Source: Mytilus californianus (lineage: Eukaryota > Mollusca > Bivalvia > Mytilida > Mytilidae). From it: a stretch of 64,000 nucleotides of DNA. Below are positions 50,491-61,859 of the stretch, in pieces. The number at the start of each line of letters is the position of its first letter. Within the stretch, counting starts at the first letter, position 1. A program made the translations under genes and the position numbers. The stretch spans positions 115,087,588 to 115,151,587 of the forward strand of contig NW_026262734.1 in assembly GCF_021869535.1 (NCBI RefSeq), read 5' to 3'. Below the pieces are notes generated by a model. That model did not search any database, was not told the origin of the DNA, and saw only the letters and a program-made list of their open reading frames with translations.

Positions 50491-50763
50491 TAATATTACC
50501 ATATTCAAAGTTCCTCCGCGAAAGCGTTGAAGTGCACGAACATGAATGGTATACTGTCGTTATTCACAAGTTAAATAAATGTAAATCCCACATAAAAAAA
50601 GCTAAATACTATTTAATCATAGACATATTAAATATGAAGATCTGATGCGAAAAGTAAAGTTGTCTTCGTCTCGATTTGACAAATTCTGGAATGCTAAAAG
50701 TTCTGCCGAAGAAAGGTAGAGTAATAGGAACACTTAATAAAGCAGTCACTGATATTTGGTCTC

Positions 50764-50815
50764 TTGTGAAGAGTTGTCTCATTGGCAATCATACCACTTT
50801 TTTTTTATATATATA
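50764..50815 (-). repeat. Fragment of the Mytilus 'tggtatgattgccaatgagac' repeat
   Basis: About 50 bp ('agttgtctcattggcaatca') inserted between words that are adjacent in C (22185-22200). The same family is at 62681-62815 (longer, plus orientation), 62212-62250 and 63797-63835. Confidence 0.65.
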
Positions 50816-51359
50816 CTTCCTTTTTAGAAAACAATCTAAAGACAGAAACCGTTAATGACTACTGTTGTGCGCAATATTGTAAAAAAAAAAAAAAAAAAAG
50901 ACTAACGAAGTTTATTAAATTTGAAACTAAAACTAGAACATTATAAAAAGTAATCAATTATGTTCCTTGAGATCAAATACGATGAATTGAATAAGAATAA
51001 TACCGAAAGAAACGACACATCGAGTTAATATGATATATCATAGTTTGCAGATATTACAATTCTGATTTTTAATGAAGGTCCAAAATCAATTAAGGAAGCT
51101 TTAGCTGGATAAGATTGTATGCAACAATTTCCGGGCTTGAAATCTACTATTCAAAAATCGGATTTCTTATTTGAAAACTGGTAGATATTTTCTACTCTCA
51201 AAATATATATATATATATCGTGGGCCTCAACTATTAAGTTTTACATATAAACGATCTATGGTAAAAAAAAAAACAATTCAGTAATAGGTAACAAGATTTA
51301 AAAATTATGTTCAAACTTATTCTAAATCACATCATCATAATGAATTAGAAATCATTCGT

Positions 51360-51465
51360 CCCAAACCATCATTTATATCCTATATTTCTATTGCATTATA
51401 ATAATAGTTGGACATTTTTTCCAATTTTCCTCTTTTATTTTCAAAGATTTTGTGTAAATCACACA
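51360..51465 (-). pseudogene. Decayed ankyrin-repeat exon (B)
   Basis: Paralog of 12704-12806, further decayed. The donor region is changed from 'gtatg' to a non-donor. Confidence 0.4.
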
Positions 51466-52009
51466 TACAATGAACTGAATACTATTCAAACATACATATT
51501 TTAAATATGAAGGTAAGCTACTAAGAGTAAAGTTGTTTTCGCCTGGAATTATTCAATGTCAAAAGCCAAAAATAATTCTAAAAACAGAAAGGAATGGTGG
51601 GGAAAAGTATTACTAACTCATTCGATAATTCAAATGTGGCCAATTTTATACAATATGATTATTGATGTTATAAGTGGATTTAGATGGTGACATTACTATA
51701 AGTGTCGTAGGCATGATTCCAAATGAATTATAATACATCATGAGTCAGATGGTTTGTCAACTGACGTTTGATTGTTTAAATGTTCTGGAAAGTTTGAAAT
51801 ATTTCATTGTTCAGCATTCCGAAGTAAAACTCAAAAATCAAGATAACATACTGAATTTTAGAGCCGTTTATCTGTTAAACAACACAGATACTATAATAAA
51901 CTATGTTTGCATAATATGCACGGGATATAATTATTGATCAAGAAGAAAACAATATGAGTGAATATTGTTAGCAAGTCAACTGTGGATAACTAAACGTATA
52001 ACAAGTATA

Positions 52010-52270
52010 TTCTGGCGGGTGATAAACATGTGGCGCTGAAGTTATCCATCCTTAAGGAGCACATGATTTCAACCCCATTTCTTTGGTGAGGTTCGTGTTG
52101 CTTGTTCTTGTTTTTTCTATATAAAGGCAACAGTAATAAACCGCTGATCAGTGTTTTGTGGACTTGTTCGTCTTTCCTCTTTTTTCCGTGTTTTGCCTTG
52201 ACATTGTTAGTTTTTCTTCGACTAATGAGTTTTGAATGTCCGTTTGGTATCTTTCGCCTCTTTTTTCATA
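52010..52270 (+). repeat. Penelope-type 3' tail relic (B)
   Basis: Paralog of 13370-13630. Around it (51470-52009 and 52271-53900) is colinear module backbone without genes, and 52835-52850 is the empty site for A's 14092-14464 insertion. Confidence 0.5.
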
Positions 52271-54203
52271 CACAAATATGCACTTGTAGTAGTAAATATG
52301 AAAAACAAAATGTTATCATTGTGGTGTAAGTCGTTGTTAATAATTGTCTAGATGTTTCAGATAACAAAACATCGATGGTGAGTCATATGAGACAGAAGTA
52401 ATTGACATTTTTCAAATGGACCTTAAGCTACTTACTACGGATAATTGATTAAAGACCAGTTGTACATATTACATGCAAAATAAAATGTGAATGAAATTTG
52501 AATATGACCACTGTTTTTTTAAAGCCGATACATGGAGCCCAATGATTAACGTGATAATAGATATGTTTAAAAGGAGGCGGAGATAATTTGTACTGTCAAT
52601 TATAAAACGGGAAGTAGCGACTGTCAACAGCCTTAACGAAAAAAATAATCTAAACAAGATTGATATGCAATATGTTAAGCTCTAATAATATTGTTTAATT
52701 ATTTCGGATTTGTAATTTAAAATAAAGCTGAGATATTTATACCAAAACTTTTTGCGCTGGGTTCTATAACTTTTTAGACAGTTTAGGATAGTTAACTTGT
52801 TCAAAAAGTTTGTATTTATTAATTACAATGTACTATCAAAATGACAAATTGTCGACTTCCAAGTTACAGTCACAATAATTTAATAATATTTAACAAAATA
52901 TATGAAATATATATTGATTCCTCGCAAACCTTGCTGTAAAGTTCTGTGCGTATGTCTTTATACACTTTTCAATTCATTGATTCCGTAATCGCCAAATTGT
53001 TTGTTTTTAATAGTTCTAGGGACTTAAAATGTGTATTAAGTTACTTGTGAGAGATGATTTACATTTTTGTAGTTTCAGTTAGGCAAATAATAGGATATAA
53101 GTCTAGGTTCGGGTTAAACCGTGTATTTACCATAAATATTGAATTGAAAACTACAGGATATAGACTCTTGACCTAAAGATGTTTAAATACTTAGACCCCT
53201 TGTACGTTGCAAAGCATTTCGTATATAAAAACCACAGTAAAGATATTAGGCTTATAATTTGGTACGCCAGGCGCGCATTTCGTCTACATACGATTCATAA
53301 GTGGCGCTGGAATCAAAATAGTTGGGACACCTAACGAAGTTGACAAACACTGCTTAAAAACCTTCAATTCCAAAAAGTTGTGCCTATTTGGCTATGGACG
53401 TTTAAACATAATGAGGTAAAATGAAATAGGATTTCATGTTCAGATAAAACAACTAGAGAGAAATTTCCGAATGATATAGAATATATCATCATAGGTGTAC
53501 ACATACATGTTGAAATAAAAGTAGCCTTTTTGATACTTTAAATTGTACTTTTTGCCCAGGAGGAGGAAAAATCAAAAGAATTACAAAGTATAAAAATGAA
53601 CGACTTTATCAAAATAATATGACAATCTTAGCAAATAAAACGCGAACTAAACTTGAACATTTTGAGACTATCACTTACTCAGTGCCATGGGTGGCTGAGT
53701 TCTTTATCACGAAGCTACGTCTGAATTGCAAATACATCTTCTAAATATACTTGTTTCAAACTAACACAAATTAAAAAAAAAGAATCATGCTTTTTTACGT
53801 TTTAATACAAAACACCATGCGTAGCATACAACTTGAGTCGAAATTTGTAAATGTGTTGCATCACTCATCAATAAAGCAGTATAAAATCCTTCTGGTTCTT
53901 TTTTGATACTGTAAACCAACATATTTTCGCGGAAAGTTTATTTCGCGTTTAGCCATTACAAGCCCATTTCACGGCGATTAAATTCCGTTATTTTCAAATT
54001 TTCTTAAATAAGGAAAGATCCAGGTTTTACATATTCGCGACGATTTATATTCGCGTTATTTTTCTACTTGCGAAAGTCATGAAAATAAATCGCTATCGAA
54101 AATAAGTTGATTTACAATATAACGTCCTACATTTTCAGGGATTATGTAGAAACTCTGATTTTTCAGGAAATTTGAATAATCACTAAACCATTAGTATTAT
54201 TTA

Positions 54204-54668
54204 TAATCCATGAAAATGACACGTGATTTCACATAATCCCTGAAAATGACACGTGATTTCACATAATCCATGAAAATGACCTGTGATTTCACATAATCCA
54301 TGAAAATGACCTGTGATTTCACATAATCCATGAAAATGACCTGTGATTTCACATAATCCCTGAAAATGACACGTGATTTCACATAATCCATGAAAATGAC
54401 CTGTGATTTCACATAATCCATGAAAATGACCTGTGATTTCACATAATCCCTGAAAATGACCTGTGATTTCACATAATCCATGAAAATGACCTGTGATTTC
54501 ACATAATCCATGAAAATGACCTGTGATTTCACATAATCCCTGAAAATGACCTGTGATTTCACATAATCCCTGAAAATGACCTGTGATTTCACATAATCCC
54601 TGAAAATGACCTGTGATTTCACATAATCCATGAAAATGACCTGTGATTTCACATAATCCATGAAAATG
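54204..54668. repeat. 30 bp minisatellite, 15 units
   Basis: Fifteen uninterrupted 30 bp units run from 54211 to 54660 (core 'tgaaaatgac..gtgatttc' plus 'acataatcc'), with partial units at both ends. Units vary only at two sites (acg/ctg and cca/ccc). A has fewer than two units at 16540-16580. The long minus-strand frame across it (54197-54661) exists because 30 is a multiple of three. Confidence 0.97.
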
Positions 54669-54953
54669 TTAATAATTATTCTACAAATTCCCTGGGATTA
54701 CCAATAATAACAGAAGTTCTCTGTTCTGGTAAAAATATATATCAAATACTGACTAATAAATCACAGGTATAACCTCTTTATGGTTTAAGTGGACAGTTTT
54801 CATTTTCTGTTTAACTATCAAATCTTATTCAAGTAAAATGAACAGTGTTGCTGGTGATATTCTATTTAACAGTGTTAAACCACATTAACTCATAAACAAA
54901 AAAGAATTTGAAATCAATAATACGAACATAAATTTCCTTGAAAGTTTAGTAAC

Positions 54954-55110
54954 ATGGAATTCAAACTAAGCAATCAAAGAAATGCAACAAAACGTCGAGA
55001 AACACAATTAGAACACATGCTTGATAAATTGAACATAATTTTGGAGGAGGATGTGATACCGATTCGGCATATTGATCGTGTGGAAAGGGAGACCCCAGCA
55101 ATATAATGGT
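54954..55110 (+). pseudogene. Coding-like fragment of unknown family (B)
   Basis: Paralog of 16874-17010, with 'KRRETQLEHMLDKLNIILEE' and 'IRHIDRVERETPA' before a stop. Confidence 0.3.
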
Positions 55111-55472
55111 CATCCTTCATAAAAGGGCTGAACAGGATAATGACTGACTAAGAAGCAGGAATTATGCTCAGATAATATACAAGGAATATTTTTCATGGGT
55201 AGATGTACTTTGTCAACTTTTTTTTGTTTTCATTGTAAATATCGAGGTTTCAGTTGCGCATTACTACCTCATCTAACACCTCCAGTGTTAGCCTATGTCT
55301 TCATAGAATTACACTTTAATTTCAACTTGACCAAGGTGAGTATAGTTTGGTGAGCAACCGTCATATTCCTGACTTGGCACGGACATATTCCGAAAAAAAA
55401 GTTGGTTTAACCTTGTTTGATAATTAGCTAAACATCCTACAATACTTGCAACCTTAGGCGTTACTATTTTAG

Positions 55473-55600
55473 CGATCAGTCACCGATCAGTCAAGTTCGC
55501 GTCAAACTCACGTCACCAATCCGTCCGACTTATAGTAGAAATCTTTGACTGATCGGATGGATTGACCTTTCTGACGGATTGAACTCTTCTACGTCACATG
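55473..55600. repeat. GATCAGTCACC-type short repeat cluster (B)
   Basis: Paralog of 17389-17520. The left-most units and part of the 'cggacggat' run are shorter than in A. Confidence 0.65.
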
Positions 55601-56089
55601 TTGAACTCATACAAATTACGGAATCTTAGTTTCGATTTATTTAATTAAAATGGCGCCACGGAAAAATACGAAACGTTCAAGTACAGAAGCTCGACATTTT
55701 ATTATTATTTATTCAGCAAAGTTATAAGAATTAAAAGAGAAGAGAAATATGCAGATAAAACTAAATTTAGACATTATTAAAGAATTATGATTGTCGTTTA
55801 TATTTAGGCTATTTTTTTCAAACCTGATGAGTACTTAGACGGTGTTTATCGCGACTGTTTAATAAATTTCCCGAAAATGCTCTAAAAAATCAGTTGAAAT
55901 GATCATTCATTGAAAATTTCGTTGTATCATTTTCAATAAAATACAGAAATATGCATGCTGGACACTCGAAAATAATGCAAACAAAATATAAAGTATATTT
56001 TCCCTCAAATTTCAACATATTTTTTTGGGGAACAACCCAACAAAGATTTATTATATCCAATGAAGGTTTTTATGTAATCAAATCTTCAT

Positions 56090-57074
56090 GAAATGGAAAA
56101 TAAAATGCACTCTTATTCAACACAGAAAAGAGTTTAAATATCTTAATCTCAATATTATTAAAATATATAAAAAGTAACTTATCAAAATTCAATTAAAATA
56201 ACTGATTGCTTACAACGGTGCATTAATTTTGATAAAAAGAAGAAATATTATTATTTCTAAACAATGACATCATTGAAATAAAGAAATAATTGCATTCTTA
56301 TACAACACAATATTTCCAATTTCAAACTATGCGAACAACATTTTACTATCTTTTCTCTGATATTTATTTAATTTTGTGAAAAACAACCTTTTCTAATGCA
56401 CAAAAAGTACAAAAAAAACAATGGCGGTCAATAATTTCTATTCATATAAAGAAGTGATTGCATTCGTATTCAACAAAAACAAAAGTGTATGCATATTTAT
56501 CCTTATATAATTCACATTTCATTAAAACAAAATATTCAGAGGTATTTAAAATGAATGATAGCAATTAACATATTAGCATTTATTTGGATAAAAAGAAGAA
56601 ATATTTGCATATTTAAATGATGCGAACACAATTTTAGTATTTTTTGTCTGATATATATATATCATCATTTGCAAAAACAACCCATCGTGACGTACATGTA
56701 CAAAAAGTTCTAAATTCCAATTGCGGTTCATGATTTCTATTAAAATAAAGAAATAATTGTATTACTTTTCAACTCAAACACAAACATAGGTATCTTTATC
56801 CTTATATTATTCATATCTTATACAAAATACTTATCTTAAGGCATTCATAATGACTGATTGCAAATGACGTTGCATTATTTCTGATATACAAGAAGAAATA
56901 TTGGCATTTTTAAGCAATGCGAACAACATTTAAGTATCTTTTCCCTAAAATTCAGCATATTTTATAAAAAAAAAAACAGCCAATCCTGATGTACAAGAAG
57001 TACTAAAATCAAATGGCGGTTCATAATTTCTATTTAAAAAAAAATTATTACATTCTTATTCAAAACAAAAAAAC
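56090..57074. repeat. Degenerate tandem repeat of about 290 bp (B)
   Basis: Five 'cttattcaacac'-type anchors (about 56108, 56294, 56461, 56759, 57052), one more than in A. The array continues after the inserted elements (57653-57798 and 58491-58620). No gene. Confidence 0.7.
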
Positions 57075-57652
57075 GGAGTAGGTTCAGTAAGACCCCTTTT
57101 TGGCCCCAAAATATAGCAGTTTTACAAAATTGTTAAAATATAAACTTTCAGCTATTTATTGCAAAGTAGAATACTTCTGTTACATAAATATGGGCTGGTT
57201 TTGACAATACAATGCACATGTATCGGGTACTAGCATCATTAAGTCATGATAAATTACTGAAATCTTCACAATTTGAGCATTTGAGTTATTTTTTAGACGG
57301 TTTCCGTCTTGAATGGATGTGGCCGCATTTGTGTTCATTTTGAATATTTAAATGTAAGTTGTATTTGATGATAACACATAACATATATGAAGGTTGAGGA
57401 TGAACACGGATGCGGCCACCTTCATTTTTGACAAAAAACATCTGCAAAGTGACATATTATGGCATATTTGATAGATTTTTAATATTTAAGCTTGAATTTG
57501 AGCGTCTTTAACGACCTAATCAGTTCAAATCTTTCACATAAATTAATTGAATCTACTAAAGTAGACACTTGAGTGTTTAAAAAGTGTCCAAAATCTTTCT
57601 TCAGATGAACCTGATATTTGGGGCCAAAATCGGCCCTTACCGGACCTACTCC
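57075..57652. mobile_element. Non-autonomous inverted-repeat element (MITE-like), B only
   Basis: Ends are imperfect inverted repeats of about 38 bp: left 'ggagtaggttcagtaagacc', right the reverse complement of 'ggagtaggtccggtaagggc'. A second inverted pair lies inside ('ggccgcatttgtgttcat' at 57321-57338 and its complement at about 57400-57417). No ORF of note. A has continuous sequence at the corresponding place (about 18765). No clear target-site duplication was found. Confidence 0.85.
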
Positions 57653-57798
57653 TTTTAAGTATTGTTACCTTTATTTTTTTTTTAAATTTTATCAAAATAA
57701 ACTTATCTTGAGGCCATTGAAATAACCAGTTACAAATAACATTGCATTATTTTTGATGAAAAGAAGAAATATTGGTAATTTCAAACTATGCGAAAAAC

Positions 57799-58490
57799 AA
57801 TTATTTTATTGTTCTATTATATGTCATTATGTTATTGTTCTATTATAAATTTGAAAATACTTTGAACGACAAACGACACATTTATTTTACTCGCGTATTG
57901 GTATTAACCATATGTGGATTCTTAAAAATTCTAAAGAACTTCTGGACAATTTTAAATCTCGGTCTATTTCTGAAATTAATTCTAACATGAATTTTGATGT
58001 TTTAACCCTGTATACCAACATTCCCCATGTGAAATTATAAAATTGTTTTGAATAAACATTGAATGACAAAATTTCTTCTTATGTGACGTTTACATTTTTC
58101 TGACGTCAGACACCCGAAGCAATGAATGTGGTTTTTAATTTGATAGATGTTTTTGTGCTTATTTGTAAATGATTGTTTGTTTTGATATTGTAACACAGTG
58201 ATGACTGCTGTACCCATATTTTGGCTATTTTATTTATTATGTCTGTTTTGTTCACGCATCGTTGTAAATATAACGAAATTTAATGAGACTGTCGTACAAG
58301 TGAGAGGTTTAGCGCTATAAAACCAAGTTCAATTCACCAATTTCTACATTTGAAAATGCCTGTACCAAGTCAGGAATATGACAGTTGTTGTCCATTCGTT
58401 TGATGCGTTTTGTCATTTGATTTTGCCATATGATTAGGGACTTTCCGATTGAATTTTCCTCGGAATTCAGTATTTTTGTGATTTTACTTT
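57799..58490 (+). mobile_element. Internally deleted Penelope-like insertion, B only
   Basis: The plus strand reads 'SRIGINHMWILKNSKELLDN' and then 'NFDVLTLYTNIPHVKL' plus a stop (about 57895-58037). These match RT blocks at 43134-43040, and the piece joins directly to a 3' tail (58038-58490) of the family seen at 27628-28005. The tail contains TGACGTCA at 58101-58108. A lacks the insertion at about 18915. Confidence 0.82.
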
Positions 58491-59735
58491 TTACTATCTT
58501 TTCTCTGATAATCTTTTAATTTATGAAATGATTGCACTCGTAATCTATCAAAACCTAGCTTTAAGTATCTTTACTGGTATAAACTATTATTTACATTTTC
58601 ATCATCTAGTGACATTAAAATGCATAATTGCTACATAAATAAACAACATTTTATCTCTTTTTAGTGATACAGAACTGAGAAACATCCTGAGCATGACCTT
58701 ATTCTGCACTTATGTAATTGTTTTGGCAGAAAAGAAAAAAAAAAACATATAAAGCGATAAAAGTAATTTATATATTTTTTATGTGTTATTGCGACCAAGA
58801 TGGTTCTTCTTTGTTTCTTTCTTTCTTATGTATAAGCTTCCTATCTTAGGAACACGCCTTATTTGGTAAAAGAGAATATTTACACGAATAAGTAAGAGGG
58901 TAAAATTCTTAATTTTTAAAAAAAGTTTAAGACATAAATTTATAAATCAAACCACCGTGATCCAGCAAGACGTGCTCTGTACAATTTGTGCAAATACAAA
59001 CGATAAAACAATTGGGAATGCTTATATGTTCAAGGGAGCTTAGATAATGTATATGTTTTAAATCTTAAAATCTAAGACTATCATATGTTGATTACAAATT
59101 AACGAGTAAAGAGGTCTTCGTAGAGGTCCGCGTTCATCACATTTAAAAGCAATTATCTGTAAAGACCAAAATTAGCTGGAAATGCATGGTTACGGATTTT
59201 TTTAATTTAGACATAAATTTGAAGGACCTCCGAATATATATTGAAAAACATAACTTTGATTTATTAAAATGCTTTGGTTGCCATGGAAACGGCATGCACA
59301 TTTTCCATACTCCACATTTCTTATGAAAATATAGCAAAAATATACAAAGACGTATTATGATGCTTTCCCTGCAAAATAAATCTCCATTACTGTTTCCATA
59401 CTACAGAGTGATATTCAAATAATTCTAAAATTAGGAGAAAGAAAACTTTATGTAGATAAAAATAAGTTTATGCTTATTTAGAAACATTAGCCTATTGAAC
59501 TCCCCTTTTTTCCTCATTTTAAACAAGAGTTATTTCCCCTTGCAGAACTCTTCAGTGTAAAAATTAATAAGGAGTGTCTGTGTGGCAGACACAATCTGAA
59601 CACTATTTTCTAAAGCAACATTATTAATTCTTTATGTCTCTGAACATTTTATAAAGTTTCAAAAGTGTTAGTTAAAAGCCATATGAGGAGCTGTTGACAC
59701 AAAAGTAAAAAAACATTAATCTGTAAGTTCACACT
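58491..59735. other. Duplication edge and gene-free spacer
   Basis: 58491-59146 is colinear with A 18920-19587. Beyond 59146 the sequence is unique within the window. No gene, promoter box or repeat was recognised up to 59735. Confidence 0.5.
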
Positions 59736-60075
59736 ATGACTGGCATGAGTTGTAAGTTCAAAACTGGTAAATACTCAGGTGTAGGGTGTAATGGACAGTT
59801 TATTCAACTCACATCTCTAAAATCGGACGATGCAGAACTTATTTTATCTGAAATCGGTCTGCTTAACACCTATAAAACAAAGGAGTATACCATTTGTGAT
59901 CATCATTTGAACTATATAAAAGAAGAAAATCGTCTAACTTGGGTCAGAAGAAAATGTGGCATACCATCATCCATATCAGCACACAAAGGTTTAGCAAAAG
60001 GAGACAGAAAAATTACAAAGGATATTATGTGTAAAATTCTTAGTACAACTGGCCTTGTAGTGCCTATTGGTGGAC
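59736..60075 (+). CDS. Host gene, exon 1 (uncharacterised Cys/His-rich protein)
   Basis: ATG at 59736 in frame for 113 codons plus one base, then donor 'gtaagt' at 60076. The product begins 'MTGMSCKFKTGKYSGVGC' and includes 'EYTICDHHLNYI', 'WVRRKCGIP' and 'STTGLVVPIGG'. The spacing of Cys and His suggests zinc binding. From memory, similar N-terminal domains (ending in a 'tG-lvPvG..lC..C' stretch) occur in lineage-expanded uncharacterised proteins of bivalves and cnidarians. Function unknown. It joins exon 2 in phase 1 to complete 'GGPICTNCRKELS'. It lies outside the A/B duplication and appears single in the window. Confidence 0.8.
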
Positions 60076-60604
60076 GTAAGTAGTTTTATAACCTATACTT
60101 CATTTCAAGAACACATTAATTTATAGTTACAATTTTTAAATTCAAAATTTCCTAAATTTTTTAATAACAATGAATAAGGGGCCATGCTTTTTATTTCATA
60201 CAAGAGGGAGGGTTGCAGTTAGGACTGCATTTTCCTCTGAATAGTTTTTTTTTTTCTGTTCCCCTATAATTATTTGAAGGAAAAAAATGTAATTTGAGAA
60301 AAAAGGGGGATCCAGTAATGACTAATGTGTTCCTTGACATGAAGAAAAAAAGTGAAATCTAGTACTAAAACAGATACACATCTATTAATGTAATCTTACT
60401 CTTTCAATTTTACAGATACATTAATCGTGAATATACTTAAAAAATAAACAAATGTAAAAATACTTCTTGTTTTTGACACCTTTATTGGCTTTAAATAATT
60501 TCACATGACTGTCTAGCTTGCAATGCTAGCTTATAATAATGAGAGATGAAAAGTTGTATTCAAAGTTCACAATTTTAGATATAGGTTATCAAAGTATGGT
60601 TTAA

Positions 60605-61386
60605 CAGTCAGGGACTTACTTAAATGAGTGATTTTCTAAATCACTGATTCAAGTAACATTATGTCCATAAAGGTTGGAAGTAAGAGTTGTCTTTCTTTAA
60701 TAATCACCTATTTAACATGTTAAGTAGTACAAATTAATCACTAGACTAAGTGATTTAATTGTATTGTAGCTTTAAATATAGAATACTAATGATCCAGGGA
60801 CTAATTATGTTGCTAAAATTATCAGAACCAACATCTGTGTTGATAGGATGACCGGGTCATGTCAGGTGATGACCTTGTACTAAATCTAGGATAATGACAA
60901 AAAAATCACTTGTTTAAGTAACATACCTCAATTTCCTTCCAAAAAATCACTTCTTTAAGTAACATTATTTTAATAACCCCCACTAATTTCAACACCCCCG
61001 AACAGTGAAATTTTGATCGCAAACAGTAGAATTTTATTACATAATCTATAAGATGAAACCTTGAATTTTACAGGAAAAATACTCCCACTGCTGGGAACAA
61101 TCTGTTTAGAAAGTATCAGTTCATTATGTAAAGCCATTTTTATAGCATTTTTTCAACTAAAATAGAATTTGCAGCTAAATGATTGCATCAAAGGCATAAA
61201 CCTTGATGCTTAAAAGAATCAAAAAGTTCATTTTTTTTTCAATTTTACTAATGAAAAGATATTATCTTAACCTATTTGTTTAAAATTTTGGTAAAACTAC
61301 AAAATCACAATTTGTGACAAAACTTCGAATTTGCTACTTAAATAAGTGATTTAAAAATCACTTATTTCAATAAATCCCCTGACTGT
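60605..61386. mobile_element. Inverted-repeat element with TTAA ends, inside intron 1
   Basis: Left end 'cagtcagggacttacttaaa' and right end (reverse complement) 'acagtcaggg.attta' extend into a longer inverted repeat built of 'aaatcacttatttaagtaac'-like words. TTAA flanks both sides (60601-60604, 61387-61390), as for piggyBac-type insertion. The 'aaatcact..tt.aagtaac' word recurs internally near 60640, 60903 and 60945. About 780 bp, no coding capacity, so a non-autonomous element. Confidence 0.7.
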
Positions 61387-61859
61387 TTAATACTTTTTTC
61401 CCCTTTTCTGTGCAAACTGTTGGCTGGTTTTTGTTTATTGTGAAAAAAGTGTAGAAGAAGTAGGAGAAACAGCTTCAACCCATGGAAGGATTTTTGTTAT
61501 TTGTGAAATACATGTATTTTTAAAAAAAACATTTATTGAGTCAAAAATTGGTGTAAGTTTACTTTTTTCTTTTGTTCTTAGATGACAATATGTTTTACCT
61601 CTGACCAACCATTTTGGATGAGACACAGACACCACGCATACTGTAAATTTTCAAATGTACATGTATAAAAGGGACAAAATGTCATAGCAATACAGACACT
61701 TACAGAGGTATATTGTAAAAAAAAAGGACCTCAGTGCTATACCATGTATACCAACTAATTGCTAATCTTACTCTTACACATTATAATTTTTTTCTAATTT
61801 CATTGTACAAAATGTATTCACAAGTATATACATAATCATGTTAACTGTATTTTTTACAG

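Larger units (their letters stand above)
30686..59146. repeat. Segmental duplication, copy B
   Basis: This is the second copy of the 1-19587 block. It is about 8.9 kb longer. The extra length is chiefly the Penelope compound insertion (41137-47802), 49575-50905 (lost from A), 36717-37250 (absent from A), the inverted-repeat element 57075-57652 and the Penelope fragment 57799-58490. B in turn has lost sequence matching A 15767-16480 and A about 2898-3070. Homology stops near 59146, where B runs into unrelated sequence with a host gene. Confidence 0.95.

Noticed and set aside
54197-54661. A 154-codon minus-strand frame of repeated 'DYVKSQVIF' units as a repeat protein
   Set aside because: It is an exact by-product of a 30 bp tandem repeat whose period is a multiple of three; the paralog in A has fewer than two units and no frame.
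54204-54668. CRISPR array
   Set aside because: The units are contiguous and identical with no unique spacers, in a eukaryotic context.
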